Source: Gammaproteobacteria bacterium (GTDB taxonomy: Bacteria; Pseudomonadota; Gammaproteobacteria; Thiohalomonadales; Thiohalomonadaceae). From it: 38,520 nucleotides of DNA. The DNA is taken from positions 1 through 38,520 of the forward strand of contig JALOAT010000041.1 of the NCBI GenBank assembly GCA_023228645.1, read 5' to 3'. Under the pieces are notes generated by a model. The model was not told the origin of the DNA. It worked only from the letters and a program-made list of their open reading frames with translations, and did not search any database. Of the stretch, positions 7,620 to 14,907 are shown piece after piece. Numbering within the stretch: position 1 is the first letter of the stretch; every line of letters starts with the position of its first letter. The translations under genes were made by a program, and so were the position numbers.

Positions 7620-7841
7620 GGAGACTCCTGAGACTAAAAACGGAAGTTTACACGTTGGCTGCGCAGGGAAGAGACGATCGACCTTAGAGAGAAAAAAGCT
7701 TGAACACGGGGAACACGGGGGGAAATCCCTTCTGTGTCTGTTCCGATATGCCGGGCTCCGACGGCTCGGTTGAGCGCTACGCGGCGCGGGCATCTCCGGA
7801 ATATTTATCCCCGTGCTCCCCGTGTTTTGGCTTTCTTCCCG
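7620..7841. repeat. CACGGGG-family element between the mlaC-like gene and hslV
   Basis: The 222-bp gap contains a left arm AACACGGGGAACACGGGG (7703-7720) and a right arm CCCCGTGCTCCCCGTGTT (7809-7826), inverted relative to each other, with about 88 bp of non-repeated sequence between them. This internal part is longer than in the hslV-hslU copy. No gene and no clear T-tract terminator were seen in the gap. Confidence 0.75.
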
Positions 7842-8504
7842 TCAGTCAGCCCGCGCGCTGCGCTGGGCCAGCAGGGCGCGATTGCGCGCGGCGAGGCGCT
7901 CGATGAGCGCATCCAGGCCGCCCTGGCGCACCTCGTTGGCGAAGCTGGTGCGGTAATTGGTGACCAAGCTCACGCCCTCGACCACCACGTCGTAGACCTT
8001 CCAGGTCTCGCCCTTGTGGTGCAGGTTGAAGCTCACCAGCACCACGTTGCCGGCCGGCAGGTGCACCTCGGCGCGCACCAGCGCCTTGCGCGTGTCATCC
8101 AGCACCTCGGCGGGGCGGAACTGGATCAGGGTGTCGCTGAAGTCGAGCAGCTCGTCCAGTTTGCGCGGGTCCTCCAGCAGGGCGCCCACGTAGAAGCGCA
8201 CCAGCAGGGTACGGAACTCGCTGACGAATTGCGCGCGCTGGTCCGCATCGGCAGTCCGCCAGTGCTTGCCGAGCACCAGTTGGGAGATGAGCTGGAAGTC
8301 CACGTGCGGCGCGAGGATCTGGTCGACCAACCCGTAGAGTTCCTGGGGGCGCGAGCGCAGCTCGGCGCGATGCGTGTGCAGTACCGAGAACATCTCGTCC
8401 GACGCGGTGCGCAGGACCTGGTGCGGGGCGACATCGGCCCGGGCGCCGGGGCTCGCCAGGAAGAAGGCGATCACCAGAAACAAGGGCAGCAGGAGGTTCT
8501 TCAT
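7842..8504 (-). CDS. mlaC: MlaC/Ttg2D family periplasmic phospholipid-binding protein
   Basis: 220 aa. A signal peptide is evident: MKNLLLPLFLVIAFFLASPG followed by ARA and cleavage near residue 23. The mature part shows the Tol-Tol-Ttg2/MlaC pattern: VDQILAPHVDFQLISQLVLGKHWR, FRTLLVRFYVGAL and WKVYDVVVEGVSLVTNYRTSF. MlaC ferries phospholipids across the periplasm between the MlaA-OmpC and MlaFEDB complexes. Here no mlaD, E, F or B gene adjoins it, so it may be a stand-alone paralogue and the exact role is open. The long upstream extension of the frame is an antisense shadow of trhP; the ATG at 8504 directly precedes the signal peptide. Confidence 0.88.
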   Translation of the reverse strand: MKNLLLPLFLVIAFFLASPGARADVAPHQVLRTASDEMFSVLHTHRAELRSRPQELYGLVDQILAPHVDFQLISQLVLGKHWRTADADQRAQFVSEFRTLLVRFYVGALLEDPRKLDELLDFSDTLIQFRPAEVLDDTRKALVRAEVHLPAGNVVLVSFNLHHKGETWKVYDVVVEGVSLVTNYRTSFANEVRQGGLDALIERLAARNRALLAQRSARAD

Positions 8505-8597
8505 AGGATTCGGCTCCCAGACGGTGGGTCGCATTCTCGCTGACCCATCAAGGGTAGGCAATCGCGATACACTGATGTGCCTCTCAAGGCTCCGACC

Positions 8598-9890
8598 ATG
8601 AAAAAGCCCGAACTCCTCGCCCCCGCCGGCACCCTGAAGAACCTGCGCTATGCCTTCGCCTACGGGGCGGACGCGGTGTACGCCGGCCTGCCCCGCTACA
8701 GCCTGCGCGTGCGCAACAACGACTTCGACCTGAATACCTTCGCGACCGGGCTCCAGGAGGCACATGCGCTCGGGCGCAAGCTGTACCTTGCCGCCAACGT
8801 GATGCCCCATGGCGCCAAGGTGAAGACCTTCCTCAAGGACATGGCCCCCATCGTCGCCCTCGGCCCCGATGCCCTCATCATGGCCGACCCGGGGCTCATC
8901 CTCCTGGTGCGCGAGCACTGGCCCGAACTGCCTGTCCATCTGTCGGTGCAGGCCAACACCATGAACGCCGAGAGCGTGCGCTTCTGGGCGCGCCAGGGCA
9001 TCGCCCGGGTGATCCTGTCCCGCGAGCTGGGCCTCGAGGAGATCGCCGAGATCCGCCAGCAATGCCCGGACACGGAGCTGGAGGTGTTCGTCCATGGTGC
9101 CCTGTGCATCGCCTACTCGGGCCGCTGCCTGCTCTCGGGCTACTTCAACCACCGTGACCCCAACCAGGGCACCTGCACCAATGCCTGCCGCTGGGACTAC
9201 AAGGTCCATGCCGCCGGCGAAGACGCGAGCGGCGATGCGGTGGGCGGCGCGACCATCGGTCCCCTGCTGCTGGAGGAAGGCACGCGCCCCGGCCAGCTCA
9301 TGCCCGTCGAGGAGGACGAGCACGGCACCTATATTTTGAATTCAAAGGACCTGCGCGCCGTGGAGCACGTGGCGCGCCTGGTGGAGATCGGCATCGATTC
9401 GCTGAAGATCGAGGGCCGTACCAAGTCCCACTACTACGTGGCGCGCACCGCGCAGATCTATCGCCGCGCCATCGATGACGCCTGCGCCGGGCGGCCTTTC
9501 GATCCCCGCCTGGTGACGGCCCTCGACGGCCTCGCCAACCGCGGCTACACCAGCGGGTTCTACCAGCGCCACGCGCCCCAGGATTACCAGACCTACGAGA
9601 CCGGCCGTTCCGATAGCGAGGTGCAGCGTTTTGTGGGTGAGGTGATGGCCTACGACCCGCTCAGCGGCCTCGCTGAAATCGACGTGAAGAACAAATTCGC
9701 CGTGGGCGACCGGCTGGAACTGATCCACCCCGAAGGCGCCCGGACGCTGCGGGTGGAACGCATGCAAGACCTCGCCGGCAACGCCCTGGCCGAGGCGCCA
9801 GGGGGCGGCTGGCGCGTGCGTATCCCGCTGCCCGCGCTCGATCACCGCTACAGCCTCCTGGCGCGCCATCTCGCGGGAGCGGCGGCATGA
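8598..9890 (+). CDS. trhP: TrhP (YegQ), U32-family tRNA uridine hydroxylation protein
   Basis: 430 aa, near E. coli YegQ/TrhP (453 aa). The opening KKPELLAPAGTLKNLRYAFA and GADAVYAGLPRYSLRVRNN, the ELEVFVHGALCIAYSGRCLL stretch, and Cys-bearing SGYFNHRDPNQGTCTNACRW are diagnostic of the U32 'peptidase' family; these cysteines bind an iron-sulfur cluster in characterised members. TrhP uses prephenate as hydroxyl source to form 5-hydroxyuridine at tRNA position 34. ATG at 8598 is preceded by AAGG and starts at the conserved MKKPELLAPAG; an earlier in-frame ATG (8577) is less likely. The last four bases overlap ybaK (ATGA), indicating a two-gene operon. Confidence 0.92.
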   Translation: MKKPELLAPAGTLKNLRYAFAYGADAVYAGLPRYSLRVRNNDFDLNTFATGLQEAHALGRKLYLAANVMPHGAKVKTFLKDMAPIVALGPDALIMADPGLILLVREHWPELPVHLSVQANTMNAESVRFWARQGIARVILSRELGLEEIAEIRQQCPDTELEVFVHGALCIAYSGRCLLSGYFNHRDPNQGTCTNACRWDYKVHAAGEDASGDAVGGATIGPLLLEEGTRPGQLMPVEEDEHGTYILNSKDLRAVEHVARLVEIGIDSLKIEGRTKSHYYVARTAQIYRRAIDDACAGRPFDPRLVTALDGLANRGYTSGFYQRHAPQDYQTYETGRSDSEVQRFVGEVMAYDPLSGLAEIDVKNKFAVGDRLELIHPEGARTLRVERMQDLAGNALAEAPGGGWRVRIPLPALDHRYSLLARHLAGAAA

Positions 9891-10357
9891 CCCCCGCCAT
9901 CGACGCGGCGAAGAAGGTCGGCGTGACCCACACCGTGCACGCCTACGAACACGACCCGTCGTGCGCTGCCTACGGTACCGAAGCCGCCGAGAAAATGGGC
10001 GTGGCCGCCACCCGGGTGTTCAAGACCCTGGTGGTGCAACTGGACGGCAAGGTGTTCGCCGTGGGCATCATCCCGGTGGCGGCCCAGCTGAGCATGAAGT
10101 TGATAGCAAAGGCTGCCGGCGCCAAGAAGGCCGCCATGGCCGACCGACAGGACGTGGAGCGCATTACCGGCTACGTGCTCGGCGGCGTCAGTCCGCTCGG
10201 CCAAAAGCGACGGCTGAAGAGCTTCATCGACGCCTCCGCCCGCCAGTTCCCGACTGTGTACGTGAGCGCCGGACGGCGCGGACTGGAAATCGAACTGGCC
10301 CCCGACGACCTCGCGCGCCTCACCGGCGCCGCCTTCGCCGACCTCGCCGCCTCCTGA
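9887..10357 (+). CDS. ybaK: YbaK, Cys-tRNA(Pro)/Cys-tRNA(Cys) deacylase
   Basis: 156 aa (E. coli YbaK 159 aa). Family features: N-terminal PAIDAAKKVGVTHTVHAYEHD, YGTEAAEKMGVAATRVFKTLVV with the conserved catalytic lysine in FKTL, and GYVLGGVSPLGQKRRLKSFID, the GG.SP.G.K signature of the INS-like editing fold. It hydrolyses cysteine mischarged on tRNA(Pro), usually together with ProRS. The 4-base overlap with trhP couples it to another tRNA gene. It ends just before a hairpin repeat that may serve as its terminator. Confidence 0.95.
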   Translation: MTPAIDAAKKVGVTHTVHAYEHDPSCAAYGTEAAEKMGVAATRVFKTLVVQLDGKVFAVGIIPVAAQLSMKLIAKAAGAKKAAMADRQDVERITGYVLGGVSPLGQKRRLKSFIDASARQFPTVYVSAGRRGLEIELAPDDLARLTGAAFADLAAS

Positions 10358-10371
10358 TCAGGGATCAGGAT

Positions 10372-10432
10372 CAGTGGGGTCAGAGTCAATTGAAGTGCGA
10401 TTCGTCCAGATCAGCTGACTCTGACCCCACTG
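10372..10432. repeat. TGGGGTCAGAGTC hairpin element, copy 1
   Basis: CAGTGGGGTCAGAGTC (10372-10387) and GACTCTGACCCCACTG (10417-10432) are perfect 16-bp inverted repeats around a 29-bp spacer. The core TGGGGTCAGAGTC resembles palindromes that accompany REP-associated (RAYT/IS200-like) transposases in many genomes; no such transposase is in this window. It could also act as a bidirectional terminator between ybaK and rtcA. Confidence 0.85.
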
Positions 10433-10438
10433 ATTGTT

Positions 10439-10552
10439 TCAACCCACGTCGACCCGCCAGCAATCGGGCGCGAGTTCCTGGCAGCGGATGTCTGTGTCCA
10501 GGAAACGCCGCACCACCTCACGGTGGGTGAGAAAGTGTCGGCTTGGTGTCAG
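10439..10552 (-). pseudogene. Duplicated C-terminal fragment of rtcA
   Basis: This stretch is identical to 10623-10736 and encodes the last 37 residues of RtcA, including the catalytic histidine segment TPSRHFLTHREVV, and its stop codon. It has no start codon or ribosome site of its own and cannot make a functional enzyme. It exists only because of the 184-bp tandem duplication. Confidence 0.85.
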
Positions 10553-10555
10553 GAT

Positions 10556-10616
10556 CAGTGGGGTCAGAGTCAATTGAAGTGCGATTCGTCCAGATCAGCT
10601 GACTCTGACCCCACTG
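10556..10616. repeat. TGGGGTCAGAGTC hairpin element, copy 2
   Basis: Second, identical copy of the 16-bp inverted repeat pair (10556-10571 with 10601-10616), produced by the tandem duplication. It lies 7 bp beyond the rtcA stop codon, in position to end the rtcA transcript, although no T-tract follows on either strand. Confidence 0.85.
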
Positions 10617-10622
10617 ATTGTT

Positions 10623-11636
10623 TCAACCCACGTCGACCCGCCAGCAATCGGGCGCGAGTTCCTGGCAGCGGATGTCTGTGTCCAGGAAACGCCGCACCAC
10701 CTCACGGTGGGTGAGAAAGTGTCGGCTTGGTGTCAGCGTGATGAAACTGCCCGCGCCCGCCAGGGCCAGGGGCAGCAGCAACTGGTCGGCCAGGAATTCA
10801 CCCACCGGCACCCCGGCGCGCAGGTAACGTGTTGCCTCCGCCGCAGCCTCGCGGGCCACGGCCTCGGCCGCCACGCCGCGCGTGCCGATCGCGCTGAATA
10901 CCTCGGTGATATGTTCGCTCTGCACCTCCACCATCACCGCGTTGCCCGGCCCGCGCGCGTCCACGTGCGCCTGCTCGACCGCCGTCGCCGCCAACGCCAG
11001 GGCCTCACGCAGGGTGCGCGACTCACGCTCGGCGATGTGCTCCGGCAAATGGGCCAGCATGACGCGGGCCCGGATCGCCTGCACGGCGCCCCGCTGGTAC
11101 AGGTCGAGCGCCGCCAGGCGTTGCGCCGGCTGGACCTCCACGCGCACCCGCCCACCGCCCGCCGGATAGAAGCCGGGCCGTTCCAGGTACGCCAAGACCC
11201 TCGGTCCCATGCGCGCGAGCACGGGCAGGAAGGCGCGGGCGAGAAAATCGAAGGACGGCGCCTGCGGATTATGCGTGCCGCCTTCCAGCAGGATGTGCGA
11301 TGGCGTCGGAGCCGTGAGCAGTGCCGGTAACACGGTCTGCAGGATCAGCGCGGTGCTTCCCGCGGTCTCCACGCCGAAGTGGAAGGTCCCGCTCACCACC
11401 CTGTGGGGACGAAACAGCAGTTCCGTGGACCCCGGCTCCGCGCCCTCGATCTCGGCGCCGCCGACCAGCGCCGCCGCGCGCACCGCGGCGAGGTGCTGCG
11501 GCTGGAGTCCCGGACGTCGGCGCGCCTGACGGATCCGGTAGATCCGGAACGGGCGCTGCATGCATAGGGACAGCGCCAACGCCGAACGCAGCACCTGGCC
11601 GCCGCCTTCCCCGAAAGAGCCGTCGATGGTCAGCAC
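10623..11636 (-). CDS. rtcA: RtcA, RNA 3'-terminal phosphate cyclase
   Basis: 337 aa from the GTG at 11636 (E. coli RtcA 338 aa). This start is preferred over an upstream GTG (11663) because GGCGGAGA sits seven bases before it and VLTIDGSFGEGGGQ aligns with the E. coli N terminus MIALDG. Motifs: GEGGGQVLRSALALS near the start, GGTHNPQAPSFDFL in the middle, VGEFLADQLLLPLALAGAG, and TPSRHFLTH, whose histidine (about residue 306) is the AMP-accepting nucleophile. The enzyme makes 2',3'-cyclic phosphate ends on RNA using ATP. No rtcB or rtcR is nearby. The last 37 residues are duplicated downstream. Confidence 0.93.
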   Translation of the reverse strand: MLTIDGSFGEGGGQVLRSALALSLCMQRPFRIYRIRQARRRPGLQPQHLAAVRAAALVGGAEIEGAEPGSTELLFRPHRVVSGTFHFGVETAGSTALILQTVLPALLTAPTPSHILLEGGTHNPQAPSFDFLARAFLPVLARMGPRVLAYLERPGFYPAGGGRVRVEVQPAQRLAALDLYQRGAVQAIRARVMLAHLPEHIAERESRTLREALALAATAVEQAHVDARGPGNAVMVEVQSEHITEVFSAIGTRGVAAEAVAREAAAEATRYLRAGVPVGEFLADQLLLPLALAGAGSFITLTPSRHFLTHREVVRRFLDTDIRCQELAPDCWRVDVG

Positions 11637-11758
11637 GAGCGATCTCCGCCTCGCCGTTGTCACAACACATAGCAGCCACCCGGGCGCGCGGCGGGGGTCC
11701 GGCCGGGCCGCGCCCTTCCGTGGTAAATTGGCAATCTTTCACCCCCTTCGGAGTCCCC

Positions 11759-12772
11759 ATGAGCCGCAAAGACACCTCCCGTGGCACTTTCTCCCGTACC
11801 CGCATGCGCCGCATGCGCCGCGACGATTTCTCGCGCCGGCTCATGCGCGAGTCCACGCTCACGCCGGACGATTTCATCTATCCCATGTTCGTGCTGGAGG
11901 GCCGCAACCAGCGCGAGGCGGTGGTCTCCATGCCGGGGGTGGAGCGCGTCTCCATCGACCTGTTACTCAAGGAAGCGGAGGAACTGGTGAGGCTGGGGAT
12001 CCCTATGGTGGCGCTGTTTCCCGTGACGCCGCCCGAGGCCAAGAGCCTGGACGCGGCGGAGGCCTACAACCCGGACGGCCTGGCCCAGCGTGCGGTGCGC
12101 GCCCTGCGCAAGGAATTCCCGGAGCTGGGCGTGATGACCGACGTGGCCCTGGACCCCTTCACCACCCACGGTCAGGACGGCCTCATCGACGACACCGGCT
12201 ACGTGATGAACGACGAGACCGTGGAAGTGCTGGTGAAGCAGGCCCTGTCCCACGCCGAGGCCGGCGCCCAGGTGGTGGCCCCCTCGGACATGATGGACGG
12301 GCGCATCGGCGCCATCCGCGACGCCCTGGAGGCGGCCGGCCACATCCACACCCGCATCATGGCCTACTCAGCCAAGTACGCCTCCAGCTTCTACGGCCCG
12401 TTCCGCGATGCGGTGGGCTCCGCCGGCAACCTGGGCAAGGGCAACAAGTACACCTACCAGATGGACCCGGCCAATTCCGACGAGGCCCTGCGCGAAGTGG
12501 CGCTGGACCTGGAGGAAGGCGCCGACATGGTGATGGTGAAGCCGGGCATGCCCTACCTGGACATCGTGCGCCGGGTGAAGGACCAGTTCGGCGCGCCCAC
12601 CTTCGTCTACCAGGTCTCCGGCGAGTACGCCATGCTCAAGGCCGCCGCCCAGAACGGCTGGCTGGACGAGCGTGCGGTGGTGCTCGAGGCCCTGCTCGCC
12701 TTCAAGCGCGCCGGCGCCGACGGCATCCTCACCTACTTCGCCCGCGACGCGGCGCGCTGGCTGCGGGGGTAA
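11759..12772 (+). CDS. hemB: HemB, delta-aminolevulinic acid dehydratase (porphobilinogen synthase)
   Basis: 337 aa, the same length as Pseudomonas aeruginosa HemB. It condenses two 5-aminolevulinate molecules to porphobilinogen in haem synthesis. The two active-site lysines are K206 in AYSAKYASSFYGPF and K261 in VMVKPGMPYLD. The metal region DVALDPFTTHGQDGL has aspartates where the zinc-type enzymes have cysteines, placing it with the magnesium-dependent class. ATG 11759 is preceded by CGGAG five bases upstream; a longer open frame upstream runs antisense through rtcA and was rejected. The rtcA and hemB starts are divergent, 122 bp apart. Confidence 0.97.
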   Translation: MSRKDTSRGTFSRTRMRRMRRDDFSRRLMRESTLTPDDFIYPMFVLEGRNQREAVVSMPGVERVSIDLLLKEAEELVRLGIPMVALFPVTPPEAKSLDAAEAYNPDGLAQRAVRALRKEFPELGVMTDVALDPFTTHGQDGLIDDTGYVMNDETVEVLVKQALSHAEAGAQVVAPSDMMDGRIGAIRDALEAAGHIHTRIMAYSAKYASSFYGPFRDAVGSAGNLGKGNKYTYQMDPANSDEALREVALDLEEGADMVMVKPGMPYLDIVRRVKDQFGAPTFVYQVSGEYAMLKAAAQNGWLDERAVVLEALLAFKRAGADGILTYFARDAARWLRG

Positions 12773-12813
12773 GACACGATCTTCACGGTTCCGCGCCCGG
12801 AATGCATGCACCA

Positions 12814-12864
12814 CCACGTCCGGCGGCGATATTAGGCCCGGGGACTTCTCCCCGCTGGACGTGG
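12814..12864. other. Nested hairpin between hemB and the DUF4242 gene
   Basis: CCACGTCC (12814-12821) pairs perfectly with GGACGTGG (12857-12864); inside, CGGGGA (12839-12844) and TCCCCG (12849-12854) form a second stem with a CTTC loop. There is no T-tract, so it is not a classical intrinsic terminator. It may stabilise the hemB transcript end or be a lone repeat. Confidence 0.45.
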
Positions 12865-12928
12865 ACGCGGAATAGCGGCGGCGATCGAGGCGCGGCGTGA
12901 GGACGATGGCTGACGCGCGCCGCCTTGT

Positions 12929-12970
12929 GTAGCTTTTGCTACAGATGGCGGCAAAGGCCGTGACTACTCT
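12929..12970 (+). promoter_or_regulatory. Crp/Fnr-type palindrome and class II promoter candidate
   Basis: TGTAGCTTTTGCTACA (12929-12944) is a perfect palindrome with the 16-bp, TGTNN-N6-NNACA geometry of Crp/Fnr operators, but with TGTAG instead of TGTGA half-sites. A possible -10 hexamer TACTCT lies at 12965-12970; a transcription start about 7 bp later would place the palindrome centre near -40.5, where Crp-type activators bind in class II promoters. The DUF4242 gene starts at 13002, and a Crp/Fnr gene lies two genes downstream. The regulator-site pairing is inferred. Confidence 0.55.
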
Positions 12971-13001
12971 CCTGAGCAGGTCCACACACAGGAGAACGGC
13001 C

Positions 13002-13307
13002 ATGCAGCCCATGAAGTTCTTTCTCGACACCCACGACGTCAACAGCAAGACCTTTCCCGCGGGTCTCACCCCCGAGCAGTTCGAAGGCTTCTTCGCCCAG
13101 TATGAGCAGGCCTGCTACGCCGAAGGCGTGGTGCCCCTGCGCATTCATGTGGGCTACGGCGACGGCCGCGCCTTCTGCTTCACCATGGCCCCCGACGCGG
13201 AGGCGGTACGTCGCGCCCACGCGCGGGTCGGGCTTCCTTTCGACTCCATCACCGAGGTGACCACCGCGACGCCGGGCGACACCTTTTTCCGGCGCGCCGC
13301 GGCCTGA
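13002..13307 (+). CDS. DUF4242 (SCO4226-like nickel-binding) small protein
   Basis: 101 aa starting at ATG 13002 with AGGAGAA seven bases upstream. The sequence MKFFLDTHDVNSKTFPAGLT, EQFEGFFAQYEQACYAEGVV, GDGRAFCFTMAPDAEAVRRAH and GLPFDSITEV matches the DUF4242 ferredoxin-like family; a Streptomyces member, SCO4226, binds nickel. There is no signal peptide. Its biological role in proteobacteria is not established. It begins 58 bp after a Crp-type palindrome and is followed 52 bp later by a cytochrome c peroxidase gene, so a shared redox or metal-stress response is plausible. Confidence 0.82.
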   Translation: MQPMKFFLDTHDVNSKTFPAGLTPEQFEGFFAQYEQACYAEGVVPLRIHVGYGDGRAFCFTMAPDAEAVRRAHARVGLPFDSITEVTTATPGDTFFRRAAA

Positions 13308-13359
13308 GGTCGACGGCAGGTGCTCCGCCGCGCAGGCGGCGGAGCATGGAGGCTGAACC

Positions 13360-14745
13360 ATGGATCTCGCAACGACCAATGTAGTGGCCACCGGGGTCAT
13401 CGCGATCGTCGTGGGCGGCGTCGTGCTGCTGGCGATGGTGCGTTACGACCTGGGACCGCGCGGCAGGCTGGCGCGGGGCGGGCAGTGGCTGCTGGCCACC
13501 GCCCTCGGTACCGGCATCCTCGCCTTCGCCTTCAAGCTGCTCATGATCGTGGCCGTGGTGCAGGCCCCCGAGGTGATGATCGCCCCCTTGATTGCCAAGG
13601 CGCAGATTCCGCCGCCTCCCCCCGCGAAGGACCCGTTCTACGGTGCGTTCGAATCGCGCCGCTACGTGTGGCAGCCGCTGCCGGCGCCCGGTGCCGCCGA
13701 GCCGGCCGTGCAAACGGATTACGTCTGGCAGGCGCTGCCGACCGCCGCGCCGGTCCCCGCAGACAATCCCATGAGCGCGGAGAAGATCGCCCTGGGGGAG
13801 CGGCTCTTTTTCGATCCCAATCTGTCACGGGATCGCAAATCCTCCTGCGCCACCTGCCACCAGGTGCGCGAGGGGAGCGGCGCCGACGGCCGCGCCACCT
13901 CCGTAGGTATCGATGGGCAGATCGGCCAGCGCAACGCCCCCACGGTGTGGAATGCGGCGTTCCAGTCGGTGCTGTTCTGGGACGGCCGCTCCGCCTCCCT
14001 GGAGGAGCAGGCCAAGGGGCCGCTGGTCAATCCGGTGGAGATGGGGATGCCTTCCCTGGCCGCAGTGGAGGAGCGGGTGAAGGCCGATGCCGGTTATCGG
14101 GAGAGCTTCGCCGAGGTCTTTCCCGGCCAGCCCATCACCATCGATCGAATCGTCCAGGCCATCGCCGCCTACGAGCGCACTCTCATCACCCCGGACACGC
14201 CCTACGACCGCTTCGTGCGCGGCGATCTGGAGGCGCTCACGCCGGCGCAACTGCGCGGCATGGGGCTGTTTCAGTCCCTCGGCTGCGTCACCTGCCACTC
14301 GGGACCCAACTTCAGCGCGGCGAGTCAATTCGACGGCAAGGCCCCGCTGCGCATCTTCCCCGCCTTTCCGGTGCCCTATGAGGAGCGCTATCGCCTGACG
14401 GAGGACAGCGGCGCGGCGCCCAAGGGGAGCGGGCGCGGGCTCTGGCGCGTGCCGTCGCTGCGCAACGTGGCGCTGACCGGCCCCTATTTTCACAACGGCT
14501 CGGTGACGGACCTGGCCGAGGCGGTGCGGGTGATGGCGAGCAGTGAACTGGGCCGCACCGGCCGCTATCTGGTCTGGTCCCCGCGCACCGCATCGCTGAC
14601 CCGGCTGGACAAGCCCGCCTTGAGTGACCGGGAGGTGGATGACATCGTCGCCTTCCTCCATGCGCTCACCAGCGACTCCCTCGCCGAACAGGTGAAGCGG
14701 TGGAACGCGCAGCGCGAGGAGATAACATATGCCTCGTCCCAATGA
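13360..14745 (+). CDS. Membrane-anchored dihaem cytochrome c peroxidase (CcpA/MauG family)
   Basis: 461 aa. Two haem c sites are present, CATCH (163-167) and CVTCH (309-313). Peroxidase-family landmarks follow: GERLFFDPNLSRD before the first haem, RNAPTVWNAAFQSVLFWDGR, KGPLVNPVEMGM, and LRNVALTGPYFHNGS. Unlike the soluble periplasmic enzymes it has two N-terminal membrane helices (about 7-27 and 43-67), then a Pro-rich linker with a short internal repeat, YVWQPLP (102-108) and YVWQALP (121-127). It should reduce hydrogen peroxide in the periplasm using electrons from cytochrome c, or oxidise another substrate as MauG does. It lies between the DUF4242 and Crp/Fnr genes. Confidence 0.9.
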   Translation: MDLATTNVVATGVIAIVVGGVVLLAMVRYDLGPRGRLARGGQWLLATALGTGILAFAFKLLMIVAVVQAPEVMIAPLIAKAQIPPPPPAKDPFYGAFESRRYVWQPLPAPGAAEPAVQTDYVWQALPTAAPVPADNPMSAEKIALGERLFFDPNLSRDRKSSCATCHQVREGSGADGRATSVGIDGQIGQRNAPTVWNAAFQSVLFWDGRSASLEEQAKGPLVNPVEMGMPSLAAVEERVKADAGYRESFAEVFPGQPITIDRIVQAIAAYERTLITPDTPYDRFVRGDLEALTPAQLRGMGLFQSLGCVTCHSGPNFSAASQFDGKAPLRIFPAFPVPYEERYRLTEDSGAAPKGSGRGLWRVPSLRNVALTGPYFHNGSVTDLAEAVRVMASSELGRTGRYLVWSPRTASLTRLDKPALSDREVDDIVAFLHALTSDSLAEQVKRWNAQREEITYASSQ

Positions 14746-14892
14746 GAGCTTTTGCCTCGGACCCGGGAAAAAGCGTTAGCGGGACACGGGATTCTCTCAA
14801 TGAATTCAAAACCTCGGTTTTCCCCGTGTCCCCCGTGGTTAGGCGTTTTCTTCGACAGGAAGCGGGATGATGCTCCGCGCCGCCGGTGGCGC
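14746..14892. repeat. CACGGGG-family element between the peroxidase and Crp/Fnr genes
   Basis: A well-preserved right arm CCCCGTGTCCCCCGTGGTTA (14823-14842) is matched by a shortened left arm GCGGGACACGGGA (14778-14790). The frame of the Crp/Fnr gene is open through it, which artificially lengthens the predicted protein. Just after the peroxidase stop, AGCTTTTGC (14747-14755) repeats the core of the palindrome at 12929 without its flanking half-sites. Confidence 0.7.
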
Positions 14893-14907
14893 ATGGGAGA
14901 GGGCGGC

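Larger units (their letters stand above)
10365..10736. repeat. 184-bp tandem duplication of the rtcA 3' end plus hairpin
   Basis: Sequence 10365-10552 recurs at 10549-10736 with an offset of exactly 184 bp; the copies share the 4 bp TCAG at the junction and I found no mismatch. Each unit holds about 74 bp of intergenic hairpin and the last 114 bp of rtcA. The intact gene keeps the copy at 10623-10736. The perfection of the repeat implies a very recent event or active homogenisation; the TCAG at both boundaries fits microhomology-mediated duplication. Confidence 0.95.

Noticed and set aside
10523..10714. Small open frame of 63 codons that recurs around the rtcA end
   Set aside because: Created by the 184-bp duplication; antisense to rtcA sequence and without a ribosome site.
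10623..11636. RtcA considered inactive because VGEFLADQL lacks a His
   Set aside because: The nucleophilic His lies further on, in TPSRHFLTH near residue 306, matching the E. coli His309 context; it is intact.
14752..14907. 52-codon N-terminal extension of the Crp/Fnr regulator
   Set aside because: The extension translates the CACGGGG repeat; a good ribosome site precedes the ATG at 14908 and gives the normal length.
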